Of a stretch of 64,000 nt of DNA, positions 44,401 to 51,810 are shown piece after piece. Under the pieces are notes generated by a model, which made no database searches, was not told the origin of the DNA, and saw only the letters and a program-made list of their open reading frames with translations. Numbering within the stretch: the first letter of the stretch is position 1; the number at the start of each line of letters is the position of its first letter. This stretch comes from an uncultured Opitutales bacterium (GTDB taxonomy: Bacteria > Verrucomicrobiota > Verrucomicrobiia > Opitutales > Intestinicryptomonadaceae): contig CALXLM010000053.1 in the NCBI GenBank assembly GCA_944389195.1, forward strand, positions 18,716 to 82,715. The letters run 5' to 3'. Both the position numbers and the translations under genes were made by a program.

Positions 44401-44843
44401 GCCGGATAGTTTCCGCCGTTCACAAAATTCCAGCCGTTTTTTCCGTCTTCAAAATCGCCGTTTAAAAGCAGTTTGCCGTTTACGGAAACATTATCGTAAA
44501 ATGCGGCGCGCTTCGGATATCCGCTTTTTGTCTTCTCGTTTTCTCCTCCGAAAGAGATATAAACTTCGCCGTCTTTTTCCGCTTTCAGCTTGAAGGATAC
44601 GCGCTTCCATTGGTCCGAGGATATGGGCGAATATACGCGCACCGAAAATTTGCGTTCGCTCTCCGGGCCCCAAGTGCGGTAAAGCATCTTGGCGTCCTTG
44701 GGCGCCTCCACTATCTCGAGAGACGAGCTGCTCCCCACAACCAAATAAGTCTCCGAAAGCGCACCTTCCGGAAGAGCGTCACCTCGAAGCATCGCGGGTA
44801 TAATAACGAAAATGAATAAAGGTAAAAATTTTTTCATATTCAT
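41430..44843 (-). CDS. Very large secreted glycoside-hydrolase-like protein
   Basis: A 1137-residue exported protein (signal MKKFLPLFIFVIIPAMLRG). Residues about 40-220 look like one or two carbohydrate-binding jelly-rolls (LLNGDFEDGKNGWNFVNGG). A (beta/alpha)8-like domain covers about 480-830: GYNLVRIGFDYIKSD, HLPLAWYD, VFQVIEFYNEL (likely acid/base Glu) and ITATEYNHAYW (likely nucleophile Glu), a clan GH-A pattern as in GH5- or GH2-related enzymes. The C-terminus is beta-rich. The family is not identified and the substrate is unknown. A promoter and an inverted repeat lie directly upstream, so regulation is likely. ATG 44837 is an alternative start. Confidence 0.65.
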   Translation of the reverse strand: MNMKKFLPLFIFVIIPAMLRGDALPEGALSETYLVVGSSSSLEIVEAPKDAKMLYRTWGPESERKFSVRVYSPISSDQWKRVSFKLKAEKDGEVYISFGGENEKTKSGYPKRAAFYDNVSVNGKLLLNGDFEDGKNGWNFVNGGNYPAKSVYALPKEQAAHGKWVARANSYAAVRSAFQVKGGEVFEISFDARCALPADMDDEYPLPLEKYANMGFIDETPSDGAGGWTDEGKNKSFKKFLSKVGDTEFEGVKFRIIDPEKNSGASVLTFKSPKSPTILNSAVVDLSEKPLLGKYIYMLHTASNKANLKQNDIVGYVVVYYDDGKRSAHPVRYGISAGDCWAPEILRNGKIVYMTSKKRNRGALYMTHVTLDNNRAVSKVEFQTSGRIPWVVVAATLSDRKVITCETVTPENNPDWVLVDMPLDLTTLRGSALDVSGFSELKESGSLGRVIVSERGTMAFEKEPDKDVRFKGFTFYPQHLILKYDNETARENIRKYAALMPVNGYNLVRIGFDYIKSDKKRDQRAAQYDTIDFLISELKKNGVYIHLPLAWYDIGLKNYNFYKRNDVKIRAIFGDPEVRAIWKETAEEQLNHYNPYTKLAWKDDPVFQVIEFYNELVICFNKFVEFEPATKEFLLKRWRTWLQKRYNGDIEKLNNAWKGQYWARNAEKYPFKSFDEIPGLTSGFDWNRFCQEATDEFMEFCEKIVRGTGYKGIIVQRNLGRSPYDAWARHKTSESIITNSYYEHPDGIYVPGADHTCNQSSSIAREADYWRTIATSKSFDRPITATEYNHAYWNKHRFEMMSLFSPYSAFQNFSSLIIHASAVEWNPRKTKHLSPFNVSDSPAIRTAELFNQCFFMRGDVKPFKHRVDMLISESFVKNSPNALSGLGGQQMRIPLIVGFSIKADAPTPEALKHVKPAKADIEILPNGTSEVITQGWFQQVLDSNDGTFRLSKFVDEMKKNGMLPADNVSDPDNGIYQTDTGQITLDSKNMVMKVVTDYSCAATVHKNRTLDVGALKLISTSVPASVGVASLDGKKIIESSRLIFAYVTEENNMDSITSVDGVLSFRSGKGPVVMRRGRVKAELKLDPSKKYSVYPIALNGERREKIDVEFKDGVMKLNIDNGKLKSGAVPMFEIVAE

Positions 44844-44889
44844 TTTGTAAACAACTAAAAAATTATGGTTCTTTTATATAGACCCAAAA

Positions 44890-44918
44890 AACATAAAAAA
44901 TGCGCTGCGGAGTGTCAA
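44890..44918 (-). promoter_or_regulatory. Promoter of the large glycosidase gene
   Basis: On the minus strand TTGACA (44918-44913), 17-base spacer, TATGTT (44895-44890); about 47 bases upstream of the gene start. Confidence 0.5.
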
Positions 44919-44920
44919 CA

Positions 44921-44958
44921 TTATAAACAAATTCCATAAAGCGAAGAATTGTTTATAA
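44921..44958. promoter_or_regulatory. Inverted repeat upstream of the glycosidase promoter (operator candidate)
   Basis: TTATAAACAA (44921-44930) and TTGTTTATAA (44949-44958), a perfect 10-bp inverted repeat with an 18-base spacer. It lies between the divergent promoters of the glycosidase gene and tRNA-His, immediately upstream of the -35 box of the glycosidase promoter, as expected for an activator or repressor site. Confidence 0.5.
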
Positions 44959-44966
44959 AAAAGAAA

Positions 44967-44996
44967 TTGACAAAAGCTTGGGTAAAATGCTTTACT
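44967..44996 (+). promoter_or_regulatory. Promoter of tRNA-His
   Basis: TTGACA (44967-44972), 18-base spacer, TTTACT (44991-44996), 16 bases before the tRNA. Confidence 0.6.
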
Positions 44997-45011
44997 TAAT
45001 GTTTCAATTAC

Positions 45012-45089
45012 GGTGGTAGTAGCTCAGTTGGTTAGAGCATCGGATTGTGGTTCCGAGGGTCGCGCGTTCAAGTCGCGTTTACCACCCCA
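45012..45089 (+). tRNA. tRNA-His (anticodon GTG)
   Basis: 78 bases including the extra G at -1 and encoded CCA. Acceptor GTGGTAG / TTACCAC with C73 opposite G-1, anticodon arm TCGGA-TTGTGGT-TCCGA with GTG, T-arm GCGCG-TTCAAGT-CGCGT. Confidence 0.97.
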
Positions 45090-45102
45090 AAATTTAAAAA
45101 AG

Positions 45103-45147
45103 ACGCGAAATAGCGGCAAAACGCAGGCAATATTTTCGCGTTTTTTT
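45103..45147 (+). terminator. Terminator of tRNA-His
   Basis: ACGCGAAA / TTTCGCGT stem with a long loop, followed by seven T. Confidence 0.6.
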
Positions 45148-45305
45148 GTATCCGGCCCCCTCGCTTTGCCAATATTTGCGGATTCCAATTTCGACCGAGC
45201 GGATAGCCCGCTTTTCTAATTACAAGATTCCAAATCTCCCGTTTTTCGCATTAAGATGCTTCAGCCGTAACAGTCGGCAGGGTAATCGCAATTTTTTTAC
45301 CTTGT

Positions 45306-46580
45306 TTAAAAAGAATTTTTATTAGCCTCGGCGGCTTTGGCGTAATCGCGCTCGTACAAAAATTTGTAGATAAACATTAATACCAAACCGAAGAAAATCC
45401 ATACAGTGGAAAGCATCGCAATTCCGTGCGACAATCCGAATATCGGTTTCATAACTCCGAGAATCCACGGCGCAAACGACCCAAGAATAAACCCTATAAA
45501 AAGCATTATGCCCGCAGCCGACCCCCTATATTTTTCGGGAATTACGTCGTAAAGCGTGACGTATATGTTGGAATCGTAAAATCCCCTAAAGAATCCGAAT
45601 CCCACAAAACCTATAAATACGACGAGCAACTCTTCTCCCAAACCCATCAATACGATAAACGGAGACGCCAGCAAATATCCCAGGCTTTGCAAGAGAACGC
45701 GATACTTCGGCTTTCTTGCTGCAAGATTGTCGGAAAGCCGACCTGCCAACAGTATCCCGACAAACGAACCGATGTGCGCGTAGAATACCGAATTAAAACC
45801 AGCTTCAACGTTATTCATTGCGAATTTTTCCTGAAGGAAAAGTGTCGACCATGTCAGATATCCCTGCACGACAAATATGACCCCGCTAAAGCACAAAGTT
45901 AAAAGCACCGCGGACGGCACGCTGAAAAACACCTTGATGGATTCCCATGCCGAAGGGGCATTTCTTGCCTTTGCGGAAGGCGAAACGCCAACGTGGACCT
46001 TGTCTTTGAGGCGCCACATAATAATAAACGCCAATATTACGCCTACCGATCCGAAAATATAAAACGCAGGCCTCCAACCGTAATTGTCGCCAATCCAGCC
46101 CGCGATAATCCCGCTGACTATAATTCCAAAGTATTGCGACGTCGTGTAAATGCTCATGGCGGTCGCCCTCGTATCGGAATCGTGGTAGTCGCATATTGTC
46201 GCGTAATTTGACGGCGCAAAACAGCCCTCGCCTACTCCGGTTGCGATGCTCCTGAAAATTATGAACATCAAAAACCCCGCTGCACCGCCAGAAATCATCG
46301 TTGCCGCGCTCCATAAGAAGACGCTGCCGCAGATTATCCATTTCTTGCTGAATCTATCGGCGGCAAATCCGGCCAGCGGGAAGCAAATAGCAAGCACCCA
46401 GCAAAAGACGGTCGCAACGAGCCCCGCCTCGGCGGAAGTCATGCTGAGGGAGTCCGATATTTTTTCTAAAAGGGTATTGTAAAGCTGCCTGTCTGCCTGG
46501 TTAAACCAAAATGCGAACCAGAGAAGCATTAAAACTTCCCATTTATAGAAAGCGTTTTCCTTTTGTTTCCCGAGTTTCAT
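45306..46580 (-). CDS. MFS transporter (sugar / sugar-acid type)
   Basis: A 424-residue Major Facilitator with twelve helices. Between helices 2 and 3 is the signature GFAADRFSKKW (about 73-83), and ADRQLYN in helix 1 (about 29-35) resembles anion:cation symporters and hexuronate or glycerol-phosphate permeases. It is the last gene of the fdrA arm, 12 bases after the DUF1116 gene, so it probably imports the substrate of this locus. Substrate not determinable from sequence. Confidence 0.85.
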   Translation of the reverse strand: MKLGKQKENAFYKWEVLMLLWFAFWFNQADRQLYNTLLEKISDSLSMTSAEAGLVATVFCWVLAICFPLAGFAADRFSKKWIICGSVFLWSAATMISGGAAGFLMFIIFRSIATGVGEGCFAPSNYATICDYHDSDTRATAMSIYTTSQYFGIIVSGIIAGWIGDNYGWRPAFYIFGSVGVILAFIIMWRLKDKVHVGVSPSAKARNAPSAWESIKVFFSVPSAVLLTLCFSGVIFVVQGYLTWSTLFLQEKFAMNNVEAGFNSVFYAHIGSFVGILLAGRLSDNLAARKPKYRVLLQSLGYLLASPFIVLMGLGEELLVVFIGFVGFGFFRGFYDSNIYVTLYDVIPEKYRGSAAGIMLFIGFILGSFAPWILGVMKPIFGLSHGIAMLSTVWIFFGLVLMFIYKFLYERDYAKAAEANKNSF

Positions 46581-46592
46581 ATAGAATACTTT

Positions 46593-47849
46593 TTATTCTC
46601 GGTAATTTTTTGCAAACGCTTTTAAAGCATTTTCAAAACATTGCAACGGAATTCTCGCACTACCCGCACCTATAAGCCCGCCTTGGCGGTTAAACATGCC
46701 TCCGTGAATTTCGGGGCTAATGCCAGTCTTTACCACTTTGCGGATATCTATACCGCACGGAAGGAAATCAAAATCAAGATTGGGTATGGGATAATTGCGA
46801 TTTTTAGATATGCAAATACCGTACATCTCCCGAGTGAGAGAGATTGCGTCCCTGAGTTTCATTCCGCGAAGGCTGCAAACTATAGGGCTTGCCGCCGCCG
46901 CGATGCCGCCCAAGCCCGCGCATTCCACAACGCAACTGTCGCCGAGCCACGGAAGCTGGTCCTTTTCGGAATACTGCGACGACGTATATCTGCCTTTCAT
47001 CATCATCGCCGGAGCGGTGAACCACTCGTCTCCCATGCCCGCGATTTTAATGCCGAACTCGACTCCGTTGCCGCCGAATGCCACGGCCATTGTCGAATAC
47101 GGAGTGCCCTTTGCCGACAGCAAAGCCGACTGGCTCGCGCCCTGCCCGAAGCAGTGGAAAAATCGGGGCGTCTTGACTATATAGTCCATAACCTTTCCAA
47201 GCAGCGCCTTGTCGATGTCCATTCTGAAAAGGTCGGGCAGTATTTGCGTATTAAAAATGAGGTCCGCCGCCGACTGGCGTGTGTGGTTCTCGTCGCCCAT
47301 CTGCATGCCTTCCGCAAGAATCGGCTTGATTGGCAAGCCGCCGCGCTTGTGTACGAGTTCGCGCATCACGGGGAAAAGCTCGTCGCGCATATAGCGCAAA
47401 TTGGCCGCGATTTCTTCGGTGTACAAGCCCCAGCCGCAAAGCCCCCCCTGGAACGGCCCTTCCGCGGGGAAGGTGGCGGCGCGCACGCCCGTCTTTTTAT
47501 TTTCGATTACAATCATGGCCATCGACGACGTGATAATACCGGTTCCGGCGCCGACAGTATTGTGGTCGAGCGCGCTGCTGATTTTAATTTCACCGCTCTC
47601 AAGTTTTGCGACGGCTTCCGCCTCGGTCTTTGCAAGGCCCTCAAAGAGCGCGCCGCTTACCATGCCGCGTTTGTGCAGAAACACCATGTCTTTGTATTCG
47701 ATTGGCGGCCCGGAATGGAGAATCATATTCGGCTCAAGCCCGTCGACAACTTCGCCGGCCGGCAGAATATCGACCCATACGGGATTGGCGTCTATAATAT
47801 GGTTTACGGCAATGTCGTTGGCCTGTTCTATTTTTTCTTTTATCGTCAT
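46593..47849 (-). CDS. DUF1116 protein (AllG/YlbE-like transferase subunit)
   Basis: A 418-residue DUF1116 protein, the length of E. coli YlbE (AllG). Recognisable segments are ANPVWVDILPAGEVVDGLEPNMILHSGPPI (about 20-49, partly), LDHNTVGAGTGIITSSM and FGGNGVEFGIKIAG. With AllF and AllH, AllG forms the oxamate carbamoyltransferase of E. coli allantoin use. Here it lies between a 56-residue FdrA-tail-like gene (15 bases) and the MFS gene (12 bases), in one minus-strand unit with fdrA. The partner DUF2877 gene is 8-10 kb away in the opposite arm. The reaction in this organism is not known. Confidence 0.8.
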   Translation of the reverse strand: MTIKEKIEQANDIAVNHIIDANPVWVDILPAGEVVDGLEPNMILHSGPPIEYKDMVFLHKRGMVSGALFEGLAKTEAEAVAKLESGEIKISSALDHNTVGAGTGIITSSMAMIVIENKKTGVRAATFPAEGPFQGGLCGWGLYTEEIAANLRYMRDELFPVMRELVHKRGGLPIKPILAEGMQMGDENHTRQSAADLIFNTQILPDLFRMDIDKALLGKVMDYIVKTPRFFHCFGQGASQSALLSAKGTPYSTMAVAFGGNGVEFGIKIAGMGDEWFTAPAMMMKGRYTSSQYSEKDQLPWLGDSCVVECAGLGGIAAAASPIVCSLRGMKLRDAISLTREMYGICISKNRNYPIPNLDFDFLPCGIDIRKVVKTGISPEIHGGMFNRQGGLIGAGSARIPLQCFENALKAFAKNYRE

Positions 47850-47864
47850 AAAACCAATTATTTA

Positions 47865-48035
47865 TCAAAGGAGTTCGTCGAGCAAATTTTTTATTTCACT
47901 GTCGAGCTTGCGCGGCGGGCGCCAATTCACTTGCGCAACTTTTACGCCCTGCTTGCGCAGGGATTCGGCAAAGCCCTGCAAACCGATATTCACAACTTTT
48001 AGCCTCCTTACTTTGCAACAACGCTTCTTTTCCAT
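47865..48035 (-). CDS. Small protein resembling the detached FdrA C-terminus
   Basis: A 56-residue protein: MEKKRCCKVRRLKVVNIGLQ, then GFAESLRKQGVKVAQVNWRPP and a helical tail (EIKNLLDELL). The final ~50 residues of E. coli FdrA carry the same pattern (VAVINIGLRSFALELQ ... VVHYQWSP), whereas the adjacent FdrA here ends before that point. The ATG at 48035 follows the fdrA stop by four bases and has its own AAGG ribosome-binding site seven bases upstream. So the terminal module seems to be a separate gene rather than the product of a recent frameshift. It probably joins FdrA in the complex. Confidence 0.65.
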   Translation of the reverse strand: MEKKRCCKVRRLKVVNIGLQGFAESLRKQGVKVAQVNWRPPRKLDSEIKNLLDELL

Positions 48036-48039
48036 AAAG

Positions 48040-49578
48040 CTACCTTCTTTCATCCAAGGATTTCATGAACGCGCTGGCCAGCTGCGCGCTTTGGTAATTG
48101 CTTGCCGCCAATATCACGCCAGCGTCCTCGAGTTCCCTGGCGCACCTGACGATGTCCTGCGGGTCGTTTTTCGAGCCGCAAATGGAAGCAACCACACTCA
48201 ATTTTCCTTTCCTGTCGGAGATGGCCTTGGCGCAAGCCTTTGCAAACGGCAATATCGGGTTCTCGTGAACCCCGGGCGCCGTTATAAAATCTAAAAGGAT
48301 CACTGCAACTTCGGGGTCGCTCGCCTCCTGTCTAAAGCGCTTTAGCCTCAGCTCCGGGTCAAACACCGGATGCGGAGCGTCCAAGGTAAATTCTTCGGCC
48401 CCCATATCCACAATTGAGTGGGCTTCGCTTTTCCATGAATCGGCAAGCCTTGCGGCGTAGCGCGTTTTCAGGTTGCATCGCAAATCCGCTCCGGGATTGT
48501 TTTTATTCAGGAAAATCAAGGTTTCCTCTGCGAAAGTTCCGCCGCAATAGACGCCGCGTATGTATTTTTGGGAAGCGTCAAACTTTTGCATTTCGCGCCC
48601 GACAAGCGAATCTATCTTAGATTTGCCAAACGCAAAACCACCGCAATCGATTCCGCACAGCGCAAGCGCCTTCAGCGCCGCTTCTTCAAGGCTGAACGAT
48701 GCCACCGTCTTGCGGTTTGCAAAGAGCTCCTCGTCCGCGCCAAGAAAGATTGCGACAGCCGGTTTTGAGAGTTTGTCGGCTTCGTCCAATACCTTTTTCA
48801 TGACACCCCGGTCTGCGAGTTTTGAAACCAAAACTATGACTTTCGTAGCGCCGTCGGCATCAAGCCTTTTCATTCCTTTTATCATCGTCAAGCCGCCTAT
48901 TTGCGGGTAAAGGTCGCGGCCGCCGGTTCCGATTAGCGCCGAAATTCCCGAACCGGCTTTTTCCACAATGCATGCAACTTCCTGCGCCCCGCTTCCGGAC
49001 GCGCCGACAATTCCGACTGGACCTCCGCCTACAAGGCTCATTGTGGCAAGCGATACCCCGTCCAGCATGCCGACCCCGCAGTCCGGCCCCATGACGAGAA
49101 CGCCGCGCTCCTCACCGAGCCTTTTCAATTCAAGCTCGTCCTCGATGGAAACATTGTCGCTAAAAATAAAAACGTCCATGCCTTTGCCGATGGCCTTCTT
49201 CGCCTCTTCTGCAACGTATTCGCTCGGGAGGGAAATCTGGCAGAGGTTCCAACCGTCGGCGGCATCGACATCGTCTATGGAGTTAAAAGTTTCGCCGTCT
49301 TCGCCGCGTTTGCGGTCGAGCCGGTCGATGGCGTCCTGCTCGGCCGATTTGAGGGCGGCTTCGTCGCGGGCGGCTATCGCCACAACCAGATCGTTCGGCG
49401 AAGCTTCAGGCGGCACGTTAAACCCCAGCCCCCTTATGACCTCAAGATTGGCAGGCGTAGCCATCTGCACCTCCGCAAACAGCACGCCGTCATTTTTTTT
49501 TACGGCGTCCGCAATCCCCATTAAAGTGACTGAGTCTGCGTAGCGGTTCTCGTATATCCTTACGGTCTGTATTGACAT
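48040..49578 (-). CDS. fdrA: FdrA-family acyl-CoA-synthetase-like protein (AllF-like), lacking the C-terminal tail
   Basis: A 512-residue FdrA; E. coli FdrA/AllF has 555. It is related to succinyl-CoA synthetase alpha and beta parts: DVFIFSDNVSIEDELELKRL, MGPDCGVGML (about 172-181), VGIVGASGSGAQEV (about 194-207) and IGTGGRDLYPQIGG. In E. coli it forms the oxamate carbamoyltransferase with AllG and AllH. The first gene of the left arm, it faces the AT-rich divergent control region. The missing ~50-residue C-terminal module appears as the next gene. No allantoin genes or carbamate kinase lie in the window, so the substrate may differ. Confidence 0.85.
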   Translation of the reverse strand: MSIQTVRIYENRYADSVTLMGIADAVKKNDGVLFAEVQMATPANLEVIRGLGFNVPPEASPNDLVVAIAARDEAALKSAEQDAIDRLDRKRGEDGETFNSIDDVDAADGWNLCQISLPSEYVAEEAKKAIGKGMDVFIFSDNVSIEDELELKRLGEERGVLVMGPDCGVGMLDGVSLATMSLVGGGPVGIVGASGSGAQEVACIVEKAGSGISALIGTGGRDLYPQIGGLTMIKGMKRLDADGATKVIVLVSKLADRGVMKKVLDEADKLSKPAVAIFLGADEELFANRKTVASFSLEEAALKALALCGIDCGGFAFGKSKIDSLVGREMQKFDASQKYIRGVYCGGTFAEETLIFLNKNNPGADLRCNLKTRYAARLADSWKSEAHSIVDMGAEEFTLDAPHPVFDPELRLKRFRQEASDPEVAVILLDFITAPGVHENPILPFAKACAKAISDRKGKLSVVASICGSKNDPQDIVRCARELEDAGVILAASNYQSAQLASAFMKSLDERR

Positions 49579-49604
49579 CTTCCTGCTTTTTTTAAAGTTT
49601 TGGC

Positions 49605-49629
49605 TTGATTTAAATTATCTATGATTTAA
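49605..49629. promoter_or_regulatory. Candidate operator between the fdrA and MBL arms
   Basis: TGATTTAA occurs twice (49606-49613 and 49622-49629), and the interval also holds TTAAAT N8 ATTTAA, an AT-rich palindrome like NagC/Mlc (ROK) operators. TTGATTT (49605-49611) matches the half-site of the perfect palindrome at 51774-51789. It lies in the 100-base divergent gap that must hold both promoters. Confidence 0.4.
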
Positions 49630-49679
49630 TTTGTTGTTTAGTTAGATTTTATTTAGCAATTGTCAAGCGAATTTAAAAT

Positions 49680-50573
49680 ATGGAAACATTCAAAGAAGTC
49701 GCCACCGGCATAAAGCTTTTGAAAACGCCATTCTGCGGGGAATGGAGCGGCGTTGTCTTATTAAAGGGCAATAAGAATATTTTAATAGACAGCGGGGCAA
49801 GCGGGGAAGTAGTGGACAGCGTAATAGTTCCGGCGCTTGAACGGGAGGGGCTGGCCCCGGGCGACATATCATTGCTTCTATGCACCCACACGCACGGCGA
49901 CCACATCGGCGGGCACTTCAGATTCAGGGAAATCTCGGCGGCAAAAATCGGGGCGTTTGAGGGCTCTCTCGACAAACTCCGCTCCCCGCTTAAATACAAC
50001 ATTAAAATCCGCCAGGCATTTCCCGAGTACAGCCCCCCCCCGTCGGACGGCTTAAAAGGGGTTGAACCGGACTTTCTTGTTGGCGACGGCGAAATTATCG
50101 CAAACCGCCTAAAGCTTGTCCACACAGCGGGGCACGACGACGACTGCGTCTGTTGGCTCGATATTCAGACAGGAACGTTAATAACCGGAGACTCACTGCA
50201 GGCAAACGGGACAACTTTGCAGGGAATAGGCTTTTATCAAGACCTGCAGGCATATCGCAATTCGATTAAAAAACTTTTGGAATTGGGCCCCGAAAATCTG
50301 GTGCCGGGGCACCGTTATCTTCCGCTTGACGAGGTCGCATTCGGAGCCGGAAATGTCAAAAATTATTTGGAAAGTTGTCTTTACTTGACCGACACTTACA
50401 CCATAATGCTGAAAGAATTTTTGCATAAAGGCATATCCGAACTTCCAGAATTGGCAATTTCTTTGATAAAACACCTCGGTGGGCGCGTTCCGGATTTTCT
50501 CTTTTTGCCTCTATATACAGTAAGCCAACACCTAAAAGAAATTAAAGATGCGCAACCGAGTTTCAATTCTTGA
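49680..50573 (+). CDS. Metallo-beta-lactamase-fold hydrolase (possible lactonase)
   Basis: A 297-residue MBL-fold protein with the metal motif THTHGDHIGGH (H70, H72, D74, H75), a later His in HTAGHDDDC, Asp in ITGDSL and His in VPGHRYLP; all expected ligands are present. This fold includes lactonases, glyoxalase II-like hydrolases and phosphodiesterases. Given the dehydratase, SDR and sugar-acid kinase in the same arm, opening a sugar lactone is plausible but not shown. First gene of the right arm; its end overlaps the ROK gene by 26 bases. Confidence 0.8.
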   Translation: METFKEVATGIKLLKTPFCGEWSGVVLLKGNKNILIDSGASGEVVDSVIVPALEREGLAPGDISLLLCTHTHGDHIGGHFRFREISAAKIGAFEGSLDKLRSPLKYNIKIRQAFPEYSPPPSDGLKGVEPDFLVGDGEIIANRLKLVHTAGHDDDCVCWLDIQTGTLITGDSLQANGTTLQGIGFYQDLQAYRNSIKKLLELGPENLVPGHRYLPLDEVAFGAGNVKNYLESCLYLTDTYTIMLKEFLHKGISELPELAISLIKHLGGRVPDFLFLPLYTVSQHLKEIKDAQPSFNS

Positions 50574-51690
50574 CGCCGTCCGGGAGGGAAAGAATAGTTT
50601 TTCAAAAAAAGAAATAGCGCAAGCCACTAAAATCCCCTGGGGAACGGTATGCAAATGTGTAGATTCCCTGCTGAAAGAGGAACATTTATTTATCCGCCGC
50701 TTTGAGCCCACAAAACGCGGCAGGCCGATGATTCCAATGGGAATTGACCCCGATTCGGCGTTTTTTGCGGGTTTTGACGTCGGCGCGTCGTCAACAAGGC
50801 TTGTTTTTTGCGATTTGCTCTTCAATGTCAAATACCGCCACGAAATAAGGACGCCCTACTACAAAAACAACAGCGCCTTCTTCAAGTGGGTTCTCAAAAT
50901 GTTCAGCGACTCTTTAAAAGAAGCCGGCATCGACAAAAAAAAGCTAATGGGAATAGGCTTTTCCATGTCGGGAAACGTCGATACCGAAAGGGGAATATTG
51001 GTTTCCGGCAGAAACTGGGGCGTAAAATGGGGCGCCAATATCCCCGTTGCGGACATTCTATCTGAACATACAGGCATCCCCGTTTTTGCCGTCCCTGCGA
51101 CGGCGGCGGGCGTGCTGGCCGAATATCATTTCGGAAAATGGAAAGGATACAGCAACATAGTCACCGTAGGGCTTGGAGCTGGCATAGGTTCCGGAATCAT
51201 CTCAAACGGAGAGCTTTTAATTACCCAGCCCCACCGCCCTATCGGATATATAGGCCACATGCTTATTCCAGACAACAACCATATATGCAGTTGCGGCTTT
51301 AAAGGCTGCCTTGAATCATATTCGGGCGGGATATACCTGCCATTAATTGGCAAAGAGGAGATTCCCGAACAACCCGAACTCCACAGCGCTGCGGCACTCG
51401 ACTTGGCCGCGGCAAGCGGGCATGCAAAAGCCGTGGCGATTATGAAAAAAGCCGCATCGTACAATGCGGTGGGGATTGCGAGCATGATCCAGCTGTATGG
51501 CCCGGATGTCCTGATATTCTACGGCGGACAATGCAAAAAAGACGGTTTCCTCTTTAACCAAACCCTGAAGCATGTCCGCGAAATCCTGCCCCAAGAGCGC
51601 CTCAACCTATTTGAAATAGGCCTTACCACGCTCGGGGACTATCAAGCCGCCATGGGCGCCGCAAGATTGGCCTACGAAAGATTTTTTTAA
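50548..51690 (+). CDS. ROK-family transcriptional regulator
   Basis: A 380-residue ROK protein: winged helix-turn-helix at about 1-60 (FSKKEIAQATKIPWGTVCKCVDSLLKE), then the ROK sugar-binding fold with VGLGAGIGSGIISNGEL and the structural zinc site CSCGFKGCLES. The segment that in ROK kinases holds the catalytic Asp (ND.NAAA) here reads VPATAAG, so it should bind but not phosphorylate its ligand. It overlaps the MBL gene and probably controls both arms; the nearby palindromes are candidate sites. Confidence 0.88.
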   Translation: MRNRVSILDAVREGKNSFSKKEIAQATKIPWGTVCKCVDSLLKEEHLFIRRFEPTKRGRPMIPMGIDPDSAFFAGFDVGASSTRLVFCDLLFNVKYRHEIRTPYYKNNSAFFKWVLKMFSDSLKEAGIDKKKLMGIGFSMSGNVDTERGILVSGRNWGVKWGANIPVADILSEHTGIPVFAVPATAAGVLAEYHFGKWKGYSNIVTVGLGAGIGSGIISNGELLITQPHRPIGYIGHMLIPDNNHICSCGFKGCLESYSGGIYLPLIGKEEIPEQPELHSAAALDLAAASGHAKAVAIMKKAASYNAVGIASMIQLYGPDVLIFYGGQCKKDGFLFNQTLKHVREILPQERLNLFEIGLTTLGDYQAAMGAARLAYERFF

Positions 51691-51763
51691 CGCGCTCCCG
51701 TTTTCTGGCGGGCAAAAGCGTTTACCTTGCAATAAAAAACTGGCCGCTGGCATGCATAAAGTA

Positions 51764-51793
51764 TTGACAATATAAATCAACATTGATTTTAAT
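51764..51793 (+). promoter_or_regulatory. Promoter of the SDR-dehydratase operon
   Basis: TTGACA (51764-51769), 18-base spacer, TTTAAT (51788-51793, five of six consensus bases), 17 bases before the SDR start. Confidence 0.65.
51774..51789. promoter_or_regulatory. Perfect 16-bp palindromic operator inside the SDR promoter
   Basis: AAATCAA-CA-TTGATTT lies wholly between the -35 and -10 boxes and touches the -10, the position of a repressor site. The half-site TTGATTT also occurs upstream of fdrA (49605-49611). The ROK regulator just upstream is the obvious candidate binder. Confidence 0.6.
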
Positions 51794-51810
51794 CTTTTTA
51801 AATTCGTGTT

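Noticed and set aside
45013..45219. 68-codon frame running through tRNA-His
   Set aside because: Its first half is the tRNA itself; no independent coding evidence.
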